9,321 bases of DNA. Source: Bacteroidales bacterium. GTDB lineage: Bacteria > Bacteroidota > Bacteroidia > Bacteroidales > FEN-979. Below, in pieces: positions 1-6,358 of this stretch. Location: NCBI GenBank assembly GCA_016926765.1, contig JAFGNY010000132.1, forward strand, positions 1 through 9,321. Direction: 5' to 3'. Each line of letters opens with the position of its first letter. Position 1 is the first letter of the stretch. The position numbers and the translations under genes were made by a program. The notes beneath the pieces are model-generated. The model did no database searches. It saw only the letters and a list, made by a program, of their open reading frames with translations, and had not been told where the DNA came from.

Positions 1-1394
1 CTGATCCGCTTTACATCTTTGCATGCAGCAAAGACGGGTTGGGAATTGTAACCAGTTCTACCGGCCCGGGGGGACCTTTTACCCTACAGGATAACCTTGG
101 CTTTTCTGCGGTGAGGGTAAGGAGCATTGAACGAAATGGCAGCAAATCCATCTTCTATGTTGCGACCGGTTCCGGTCTGGCTTACACAACAGTCTTCAAT
201 GATCCTTTCATTCCCAATTATGACAAATGGCATCCGCCATATGGCGAGTTCCCGGTGTCGAATGCCGGAACCGGATTCGGGACATCGGCTGTGGCGATTG
301 ACCCGGCCGACGATCAGCATGTGATTACAGGCTTTGGTGAAGGATTGTCCTATACGATGACCGGGCCGACAGGCTTCACAGATGTCTACCCAACCGGATG
401 GCATACCTCGCCTTCCCTTTTTGTCAAGGATATCCGGCTTGCCAATTCATTGGTTGTGATCGCGGTTGTTGGCGGTGAGAACAGTGAGGCGAAAGATTTG
501 GGCGATATCTGGCGGTCGGACGATGGCGGGATCAGTTGGACAAAAGTAACCCCAACCGGATTTAATAACGGAAATACAATTGCCATGGGCGTTTTGGGAA
601 CCGATACCGTACTTTACGTCGGAACCGGTTTAGCTGTTACTTCCATCGAAAACGAGGGAATTCTGTGGAAATCGACGGATATCGGATTAACCTGGACGAT
701 GGTCAACTACGGACCAACAGGCTATAATCCCGACGGATCAACGATCAATCATGTGCCTATCTATGACATTGCTGTTGATCCAAGGGGGAAGGACACGCTA
801 TATGTTGCAGGAGGGTGCAACCTGAATTATGCATTGGATAAATCCATCAACGGGGGCGTGTCGTATACCCCCATTACCTGTGCCATTGGAGAGGGATCCT
901 TTTCAGCAGTCGTGGTGCACCAGATCTATCCTGATACACTGTTCATGGCTATCCGGAGGGATATCATGGCGTATCATGCTACCACCAACACCTGCTGTTA
1001 TATTTATCGCGGATTCCCGGGTGAAAATATTCCCGACCTGGAATTCGGTTCTCTTTTTGCAGGTACATCGACGGGTTTCTATCAGATTACCAGCTATATG
1101 GATCCACCTTCACCCGTGAATGAATTTCCATTGGCAGATCAAAAAGGGTTGATCCTCTTTCCCAACCCAACAACCAATCAGGTGCATATCGGGTTTAAAA
1201 CCGAGAAAGAGACCATCGTCAGAGTCGAGATCTTTTCTTCCTTGGGCCAACAGGTGATTACAAAGGCCGAGAAAGTATATCCGACGGAAGAACAAACCAT
1301 TACAATCGATTGCTCAGGGCTTCCACCAGGGGTGTATTTCGTGAAATTCGTGGATTCGGACCGGGTTCTGTTCAGCACACTGATCAAGCTTTAG
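1..1394 (+). CDS. T9SS-sorted secreted Asp-box (BNR/sortilin-like) repeat protein, 5'-truncated
   Basis: The frame is open to the left edge (first full codon at 3, reading DPLYIFACSKDG), so the TTG at 39 is probably not the true start. About 463 residues are visible. The body is rich in Gly, Thr and aromatic residues, as in beta-propeller proteins. It has two good Asp-boxes (SxDxGxxW pattern): RSDDGGISW at 513-539 and KSTDIGLTW at 669-695. A degenerate one (KSINGGVSY) lies near 840-866. Such boxes mark turns between blades in sialidase- and VPS10/sortilin-type propellers; no catalytic set is visible, so an enzymatic role is not supported. The last ~82 residues (1146-1391) start LILFPNPTTNQVHI and end GVYFVKFVDSDRVLFSTLIKL-like, a typical type A T9SS sorting domain. 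The protein should therefore cross the outer membrane by T9SS and be anchored or released. The signal peptide lies outside the window. Substrate and exact role are unknown. Confidence 0.85.
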   Translation, partial: DPLYIFACSKDGLGIVTSSTGPGGPFTLQDNLGFSAVRVRSIERNGSKSIFYVATGSGLAYTTVFNDPFIPNYDKWHPPYGEFPVSNAGTGFGTSAVAIDPADDQHVITGFGEGLSYTMTGPTGFTDVYPTGWHTSPSLFVKDIRLANSLVVIAVVGGENSEAKDLGDIWRSDDGGISWTKVTPTGFNNGNTIAMGVLGTDTVLYVGTGLAVTSIENEGILWKSTDIGLTWTMVNYGPTGYNPDGSTINHVPIYDIAVDPRGKDTLYVAGGCNLNYALDKSINGGVSYTPITCAIGEGSFSAVVVHQIYPDTLFMAIRRDIMAYHATTNTCCYIYRGFPGENIPDLEFGSLFAGTSTGFYQITSYMDPPSPVNEFPLADQKGLILFPNPTTNQVHIGFKTEKETIVRVEIFSSLGQQVITKAEKVYPTEEQTITIDCSGLPPGVYFVKFVDSDRVLFSTLIKL

Positions 1395-1434
1395 GATATA
1401 GCAATTTGGAACAAACCACTGTGTTGTCCTCCCT

Positions 1435-1458
1435 TTGTCCGCTTGTCCGCTTGTCCGC
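1435..1458. repeat. Three perfect tandem copies of octamer TTGTCCGC
   Basis: TTGTCCGC is repeated at 1435-1442, 1443-1450 and 1451-1458 with no mismatch. The array ends directly against the mltD stop codon (CTA at 1459-1461 on the + strand). It occupies the 64-bp gap between two convergent genes. No stable hairpin with a T-run is visible in the gap, so this is not an obvious terminator. It may be a slippage-prone simple repeat or part of a dispersed intergenic repeat family; one window cannot decide. Confidence 0.8.
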
Positions 1459-3153
1459 CTATCTGGGTATCTTGATCTTCTGTCCCGGCCTCAGCCGGTT
1501 GGCATTTTTAATGTTATTCAGTGTTTTGATCTCACTGACAGTACAGTTATTTTTCTGAGCGAGATCCCAAAGGTTATCACCTGATTTTATTGTGTAGAAA
1601 GTATATTTTGACCCGCCGGATGAAGAGGATGAGCTCTTGGAAGAGGATGAACCAGATGATCCATTGCCTGATACTTTCAGTTTCTGGCCTGCATAGATCG
1701 TAGATTTTGAAAGGTTATTCCAGCTCATAAGCTGACTGACAGAACAGCCATATTTCCCCGCGATCAATCCCAGGCTTTCACCTTTTTTTACAGTATGATA
1801 GGAGGGGGAAGGAGTGGGCTCAGGTGTATTGCTTGCATAGGGTTGGCTGGAAGCCGGCATTGGCCCCGATCCATTGTAAACGATCAGCTTCTGTCGAGGG
1901 TGAATGGTGTTGGAGCGGAGGTTATTCATGTTTTTGAGCTGCGAAACCGACATACTGTATCTTTTCGCAATGGATCCCAGGTTGTCCCCGCTTTTTACGA
2001 TATAATACTGGGTGGATCGCTTACTCTCTTCAACAATTTTCTCAAGGGAGTCGCGCTCTTGGGTCAGTTTGGTTTTATAGGCGTAAATATTCGCTTCGTT
2101 AGTGATGAAGTTTCCAACATCTTTTTTTCGTAACCGGAGGAAATAGGGATTGTCGGCTGAAGCAGGAATAATCCCCTGTTTATAGGCCGGATTCAGAAAA
2201 GCGATTTCATCTTTGGGAATGGAGAGGATTTCTGAAATCTGATCCAGCGTTAAAATATCATGAATGGTGACGGTATCGATCTCATAGTGTAGGATTGAGG
2301 GCTGGACGGCTCCTATCTTGTAGGCATCGGCATACATCATCACATAGCTTGCTGCGATAAAAGCCGGAACGTATGACCGAGTCTCACGGGGAAGGTAAGG
2401 ATAGATCACCCAAAAATTTTTATGACCACCTGACCGTCTGATCGCTTTGTTCACATTGCCGGCCCCGGAGTTGTAGGCAGCGAGGGCGAGTGACCAGTTG
2501 CCGTAAATATCGTAAAGGTCCTGCAGGTGTTCACAGGCTGCTATGGTGGATTTATACGGATCAAACCGGTCATCCACCAGCGAAGTGACTTTCAGCCCAT
2601 AAACTTTTCCGGTCCCGTACATGAACTGCCATAAGCCTTTGGCTCCGGCTCGTGAATTGGCTGTGGGATTAAGGGCGGATTCAATAACGGCAAGGTACTT
2701 TAATTCCAGAGGCATATTCCGCAGATCAAGCTGCTCTTCAAACAAGGGAAAGTAGAGTTCGGCCAGACCAAGAATCCTGGATGTCAACGCTCTTTTTTTA
2801 TAAGCATACAATTCAATGAATTGTTTAACCTGGTTGTTATAGATATATTCAAAAGGCGTTTGATCATTCATTGCTAAAATACGTTCACTGACGACCGAAT
2901 CAGGAAAGTAAGGGATATTGGAAGAGGAATAGGCACCGATGGATTGGCCTTTTCCGACGCCATTGTTCTCAAATATGGTAAGAAGCGAAAGAGAGTCAAG
3001 AATAGCGGCAACAGGGTCATCTTCTATTAGAATAAAGGAAGAAGTTGTATCAACTCCTGCAGTATCCTGAGATTTAATGAGGGTGGGGAGTAGAGGAATC
3101 AGTAGAAACAAGCATATCAGCTTTTTCATCAGAAAGGGGATTTTGGAATACAT
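1459..3153 (-). CDS. mltD: Membrane-bound lytic murein transglycosylase D, SLT domain plus three LysM domains
   Basis: This enzyme cleaves the MurNAc-GlcNAc bond of peptidoglycan to give 1,6-anhydro-MurNAc ends, acting in the periplasm. The 564 residues begin with a signal peptide (MKKLICLFLLIPLLPTLIKSQ from Met9). An N-terminal helical region with the MltD-like stretch IELYAYKK follows at ~105-145. The SLT lysozyme-like domain covers ~147-265: catalytic Glu158 in IESALNP, then AGAKGLWQFM (169-178) and LAAYNSGAGNV (224-234). Three peptidoglycan-binding LysM domains lie at ~383-426, ~452-495 and ~518-563, each with a YxxKxGDNL/GES core. The linkers are Pro/Ser rich; the one at 496-515 is almost pure Ser/Gly. 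The start at 3153 lies 17 nt from a -7 promoter box, like two other genes here; an ATG at 3129 would give a shorter signal peptide and is the alternative. The cation-efflux gene is upstream on the same strand, but the promoter suggests separate transcription. No lipobox Cys is seen. Confidence 0.93.
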   Translation of the reverse strand: MYSKIPFLMKKLICLFLLIPLLPTLIKSQDTAGVDTTSSFILIEDDPVAAILDSLSLLTIFENNGVGKGQSIGAYSSSNIPYFPDSVVSERILAMNDQTPFEYIYNNQVKQFIELYAYKKRALTSRILGLAELYFPLFEEQLDLRNMPLELKYLAVIESALNPTANSRAGAKGLWQFMYGTGKVYGLKVTSLVDDRFDPYKSTIAACEHLQDLYDIYGNWSLALAAYNSGAGNVNKAIRRSGGHKNFWVIYPYLPRETRSYVPAFIAASYVMMYADAYKIGAVQPSILHYEIDTVTIHDILTLDQISEILSIPKDEIAFLNPAYKQGIIPASADNPYFLRLRKKDVGNFITNEANIYAYKTKLTQERDSLEKIVEESKRSTQYYIVKSGDNLGSIAKRYSMSVSQLKNMNNLRSNTIHPRQKLIVYNGSGPMPASSQPYASNTPEPTPSPSYHTVKKGESLGLIAGKYGCSVSQLMSWNNLSKSTIYAGQKLKVSGNGSSGSSSSKSSSSSSGGSKYTFYTIKSGDNLWDLAQKNNCTVSEIKTLNNIKNANRLRPGQKIKIPR

Positions 3154-3170
3154 ACTACATCAGGCTGTTA

Positions 3171-3178
3171 CAAAAATA
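3171..3178 (-). promoter_or_regulatory. Bacteroidota -7 promoter box for mltD
   Basis: On the minus strand this reads TATTTTTG, an exact match to the Bacteroidota housekeeping -7 consensus TAnnTTTG. It ends 17 nt before the mltD ATG at 3153. I could not see a convincing -33 TTTG/TTG element at the usual spacing. The implied leader is about 10 nt. Confidence 0.6.
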
Positions 3179-3218
3179 GGTCAATCTGCTTTCAGGAAGT
3201 GACCATCCGGCACTTTTG

Positions 3219-3238
3219 ATTAACAATGGATTGTTAAT
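3219..3238. promoter_or_regulatory. Perfect 9+9 bp palindrome upstream of mltD, candidate operator
   Basis: ATTAACAAT-GG-ATTGTTAAT has two perfect 9-nt arms around a 2-nt centre. It lies in the 147-bp gap between the cation-efflux stop (3301) and the mltD start. Its centre is about 50 bp upstream of the mltD -7 box, near -60 to -65 from the inferred transcription start, where class I activators often bind. The short centre and the lack of a T-run on either exit side argue against an intrinsic terminator for the upstream gene. The binding protein is unknown. Confidence 0.55.
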
Positions 3239-3300
3239 TAATTTGACCTCAAGTTTGAACGTTTGGTGACTGCAAAAAGTACTGCGGAAGGACTATTTTA

Positions 3301-4155
3301 TCAGAAATATTCAACATGGATTGTTACTTCCATCAATTGAAAATGATGTTTGATTTTCTGTTCAATGAGATCACAGAGGTCATGCGCTTCTTTTACAGTC
3401 ATCTGGCTCGGGAGGTTAAGATGGAAATCCACGTAGCTGTAATTTCCGGCCTTTCTGGTTCTCAGATTATGATAGCTGAACTGATCATCACAAAAGCCTG
3501 AAATGATCTGATGGATTGCCTGCACCTCCTCTTCCGGCAGCGTGGTGTCGAGTAACGGACCATATGCTTTACGAAAAAGCTGGAATGCCTCTATCAGAAT
3601 CAGGAGAGCAACAAGAATAGCTACAACGGAATCCAGAAAATGATATCCTGTGATCAGGATCAGTAAAAGGCCGACCGCCACACCTGCCGATGTGTAGACA
3701 TCCGTTTTCAGGTGAAGTGCATCCGCTTCGAGAGCGATTGAATCTGCTTCTCGGGCAACTTTATACAGTTTCCTCGACACAAGGATATTGACCAGGGCTG
3801 AAACAGCCATCACTCCAACCCCGATCCAGAGTGATCCGATCGGCTCTGGATGGATCAGTTTTTTCACAGCTTCGTAAATAATCCATCCAGCAGCGATGAA
3901 AATCAAAAAAGCCTCTGCGACACCGGAAATATTTTCGAACTTTCCATGTCCATAAGGATGCTTTGAATCGGCAGGTTTGTCCGAAATCCTCAGAGAGAAA
4001 AAAGCGATGAAGGAAGCCAGGAGATCCATGAAAGAATGAATCGCTTCGGAAACGATACTCACCGAACCACTGATAATCCCCACCACAATTTTCAACGCGA
4101 TCAGCAGAAAGTTTGAAAGGATGGAGAGGCTGGCAGCAGCAATCTTCTTGTTCAT
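3301..4155 (-). CDS. Cation diffusion facilitator (CDF) family metal efflux transporter
   Basis: This is an inner-membrane divalent-cation/proton antiporter, probably exporting Zn2+ or a similar metal. The 284 residues from ATG 4155 hold about six membrane segments (~10-30, 38-55, 79-98, 108-126, 154-170, 173-192). Family signatures are SEAIHSFMDLL in TM2, the HPYGHGKFE loop (66-74) and ADALHLKTDVYTS in TM5. The transport site reads H40-x3-D44 in TM2 and H148-x3-D152 in TM5. This HD/HD set is associated with zinc preference in the family, whereas E. coli YiiP has DD/HD. A cytoplasmic ZT-dimer domain follows (~206-284). The same frame is open to an ATG at 4239, but the -7 promoter box at 4172-4179 would lie inside that longer ORF, and its extra 28 residues look nothing like the family. 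I therefore use Met 4155. The exact metal cannot be read from sequence. Confidence 0.92.
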   Translation of the reverse strand: MNKKIAAASLSILSNFLLIALKIVVGIISGSVSIVSEAIHSFMDLLASFIAFFSLRISDKPADSKHPYGHGKFENISGVAEAFLIFIAAGWIIYEAVKKLIHPEPIGSLWIGVGVMAVSALVNILVSRKLYKVAREADSIALEADALHLKTDVYTSAGVAVGLLLILITGYHFLDSVVAILVALLILIEAFQLFRKAYGPLLDTTLPEEEVQAIHQIISGFCDDQFSYHNLRTRKAGNYSYVDFHLNLPSQMTVKEAHDLCDLIEQKIKHHFQLMEVTIHVEYF

Positions 4156-4171
4156 CGTTCTGTCTTTGCAA

Positions 4172-4179
4172 CAAAAGTA
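4172..4179 (-). promoter_or_regulatory. Bacteroidota -7 promoter box for the CDF transporter
   Basis: The minus strand reads TACTTTTG, an exact TAnnTTTG match, ending 16 nt before the ATG at 4155. It is one half of a divergent promoter pair with the box at 4241-4248. No clear -33 element is seen. Confidence 0.6.
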
Positions 4180-4204
4180 AGGGCTTTTTCCCGTTTTTCC
4201 CTCA

Positions 4205-4235
4205 TCCCTGAATATGTGGTGGCCATTTCCCTGAA
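4205..4235. repeat. Direct repeat TCCCTGAA x2 in the divergent promoter region
   Basis: TCCCTGAA occurs at 4205-4212 and 4228-4235, 23 bp apart, about two helical turns. It lies between the two divergent -7 boxes, and the second copy sits just upstream of the deiminase box. This spacing fits tandem binding of a regulator on one DNA face, but two 8-mers in a low-complexity C/T-rich stretch could be chance. Confidence 0.3.
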
Positions 4236-4240
4236 ACAAT

Positions 4241-4248
4241 TATCTTTG
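4241..4248 (+). promoter_or_regulatory. Bacteroidota -7 promoter box for the peptidylarginine deiminase gene
   Basis: TATCTTTG matches TAnnTTTG exactly and ends 31 nt before the ATG at 4280. It diverges from the transporter promoter in the same 124-bp gap. A -33 element is not obvious. Confidence 0.6.
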
Positions 4249-4279
4249 CGGGTAGTTTCACTAAAATCCCTCAACCATT

Positions 4280-6358
4280 ATGACTGACCGATATCTGATC
4301 AGACTGGGAGTTTCCATTCAAACTATTGTGGCTTCTGCACTATTCCTATTTCTCCCGGCTCTTTCTTTTTCACAGGACACTTTTGATACACCTACGAAAT
4401 TAACGCATTGGTTAACTCCGGAAGAGTTAACTCGTCTCAATGAAATCGGAAGATCGTTTGTTGAAACAGATCCACCGGCTTCTCCTGTAAGAAATGTAGC
4501 TGAGTTTGACCACATGCAGGGCGTCCTGGTCCGCTATCCATTCGGAGTGCCGATGACGTTGATCAAAGAGATGGCAGAAGGGGAGATAACAGTTACGACC
4601 ATCGTAAACAGTAATTCCCAGAAAACCACCGTGATCAATCAGTACCTTGCCAATAACGTGGATACCAGTCACTGCAACTTTTTAATCGCCCCCACCGATT
4701 CCTACTGGACCAGAGATTATGGTCCCTGGTTTGTGTCGGACAGTTCCAACCAGATCGGAATTGTTGACTTCCCATACAATCGTCCGCGTCCTCAGGATGA
4801 CGAGATCCCGAAAGAGGTTGCAATGATGCTTGGCATTCCATGGTTTGGGATGAATCTGATTCATACCGGGGGGAATTACATGACCGACGGATACAACAAC
4901 TCGGCCTCTACCGAGCTGGTTTGGGAAGAAAACCTGGCACTGACTCACGCACAGATAGCCTCAAAAGTGAACGCCTATCTGGGTATAACGAATTACCATG
5001 TAAGGCCTGATCCAAATGGCACCTATATCGATCATATCGATTGCTGGGGTAAATTTCTTGCCCCGGATAAAATTCTGATCCGGTCCGTACCATCCTCCCA
5101 TCCGCAATACAATCTTATTGAACAGGCTGCTGCATACTGGACCACCGTGCCATGTGCCTATGGATATAACTATAACGTATATAGAGCCTATACCCCCAAT
5201 AACCAGCCTTATACCAACTCATTGATCCTGAACAGAAAAGTACTGGTTCCCATCATGAACAGTAGCTGGGATGACAGTGCACTGGCTGTTTATCAGGAGG
5301 CCATGCCGGGCTACGAAGTGATCGGCATCCTTGGAACTCCCTCTGCCCCATGGGAAGCAACGGACGCGTTGCATTGCCGGACCAAAGGAATTGCGGACCT
5401 GGGCATGTTGTTCATCCATCATTACCCTTTGTATGGAGAACAACCATGTGAAGAAGATTATGTCATTGATGCAGAGCTGATTGTGTGCAGCGACACCACG
5501 GTGATCAGTGACTCGGTCCTCATCCATTACAGGGTCAATCAGGGGGATTGGATGATTACCGGGATGCAGAATACTGCGGGAACCTTCTACAGCGGGATCA
5601 TTCCACATCAGTCCGGGGAAAATACTGTCGAGTATTACCTGACTGCAGCAGACCATTCTGGACGCCACGCCAAGGATCCCTATATCGGAGAGCCGGACCC
5701 TTTTCAATTCAACACGGTTTATACCAACATTACGGCGATTCCGGATACCCTGAAGTTTAATACACCGGAAGATTGCAATCAGGGGAAAGTAACCATTTTG
5801 AATAATTTCACCGGTGCGGATATCTCTGTGACCTCTATCCAGAATGAAGGCTTCAATCCTGATTATTCGTGGTATATCGGAACAGTTCCGTCAACACCCT
5901 ATGTCCTTAATGCGAACGATACCACACAATTACGGGTACGGATTGACTTGCCGACAGTTGACCTGGGAACCGGATATGCGCTGGATTCGCTGGAGGTCGT
6001 TACCGTTGTGGGGACAATCCGGGTCATCATTGCTGTCAATGACAGCCTCCTGACGGGACAACAGGAACTCTTCGCTGGGAATCCGGTGCATTTAGGCCAA
6101 AATTACCCCAATCCCTTTACAGGATTGACAACGATCCCCTTTGCCCTGGCCAGATCAGGGGAGGTGGTAATTGAAATTTCAGATCTTCTGGGGAATCGTC
6201 TTGTTACTTTACTGGATGGACATTTACCGACCGGAAACCACATGGTTTCATGGGATGGAAAAGACCATTCGGGAAGACAACAGCCCGGAGGTGTGTATCT
6301 GTTCACCCTGAAGACGAAGGATGGGATACAGTCGAAACGGATGGTTTTGATCAGGTAG
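4280..6358 (+). CDS. ppad: Secreted peptidylarginine deiminase, Porphyromonas PPAD-like, with T9SS tail
   Basis: It is predicted to convert peptidyl-arginine to citrulline plus ammonia outside the cell (guanidine-modifying, pentein fold). The 692 residues run as follows: signal peptide 1-31 (ends LPALSFS), short pro-segment, catalytic domain ~65-388, IgSF-like domain ~391-482 (EYYLTAADHSGR, IGEPDPFQF), an extra beta-rich domain ~487-592, and a FlgD-like T9SS tail ~602-692 (LGQNYPNPF, then VSWDGKDHSGR, GGVYLF, KRMVLIR). Visible active-site residues are W143 and D146 (YWTRDYGPW), R168 and R170 (YNRPRP), Y249, H252 and D254 (YIDHIDCWGK), N313 (YTNSLILN) and nucleophile C366 (DALHCRTK). From memory, P. 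gingivalis PPAD has W127, D130, R152, R154, Y233, H236, D238, N297 and C351, a shift of 16 (15 at Cys). PPAD has 556 residues; the surplus is mainly the extra domain. Agmatine deiminases share the fold but lack the signal peptide, Ig domain and paired arginines. Convergent with lysS, overlapping by 8 bp. Confidence 0.93.
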   Translation: MTDRYLIRLGVSIQTIVASALFLFLPALSFSQDTFDTPTKLTHWLTPEELTRLNEIGRSFVETDPPASPVRNVAEFDHMQGVLVRYPFGVPMTLIKEMAEGEITVTTIVNSNSQKTTVINQYLANNVDTSHCNFLIAPTDSYWTRDYGPWFVSDSSNQIGIVDFPYNRPRPQDDEIPKEVAMMLGIPWFGMNLIHTGGNYMTDGYNNSASTELVWEENLALTHAQIASKVNAYLGITNYHVRPDPNGTYIDHIDCWGKFLAPDKILIRSVPSSHPQYNLIEQAAAYWTTVPCAYGYNYNVYRAYTPNNQPYTNSLILNRKVLVPIMNSSWDDSALAVYQEAMPGYEVIGILGTPSAPWEATDALHCRTKGIADLGMLFIHHYPLYGEQPCEEDYVIDAELIVCSDTTVISDSVLIHYRVNQGDWMITGMQNTAGTFYSGIIPHQSGENTVEYYLTAADHSGRHAKDPYIGEPDPFQFNTVYTNITAIPDTLKFNTPEDCNQGKVTILNNFTGADISVTSIQNEGFNPDYSWYIGTVPSTPYVLNANDTTQLRVRIDLPTVDLGTGYALDSLEVVTVVGTIRVIIAVNDSLLTGQQELFAGNPVHLGQNYPNPFTGLTTIPFALARSGEVVIEISDLLGNRLVTLLDGHLPTGNHMVSWDGKDHSGRQQPGGVYLFTLKTKDGIQSKRMVLIR

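Noticed and set aside
1795..2133. 112-codon ORF opposite mltD
   Set aside because: It lies opposite the LysM and linker codons, has no family resemblance or promoter, and is a shadow frame.
3219..3238. Palindrome as a Rex site or as a terminator of the CDF gene
   Set aside because: Rex sites have the arms in the opposite order (TTGTTAA-N4-TTAACAA), and no T-run follows the dyad on the minus strand, so neither reading fits.
3260..3300. Possible hairpin/terminator just downstream of the CDF stop
   Set aside because: The GCAGTACTTTTTGCAG stretch is mainly a direct repeat of GCAGT; only three pairs could form, with no stable stem.
4156..4239. Longer start (ATG 4239) for the CDF transporter
   Set aside because: The extra 28 residues do not resemble the family, and the -7 promoter box (4172-4179) would fall inside the coding region.
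5219..5707. 162-codon antisense ORF inside the deiminase gene
   Set aside because: It has no recognisable domain or promoter box and lies opposite highly conserved catalytic codons; it is a shadow frame.
4280..6358. Annotation as agmatine deiminase (AguA)
   Set aside because: The pentein fold is shared, but the signal peptide, Ig domain, T9SS tail and R168/R170 pair fit PPAD, not a cytoplasmic agmatine deiminase.
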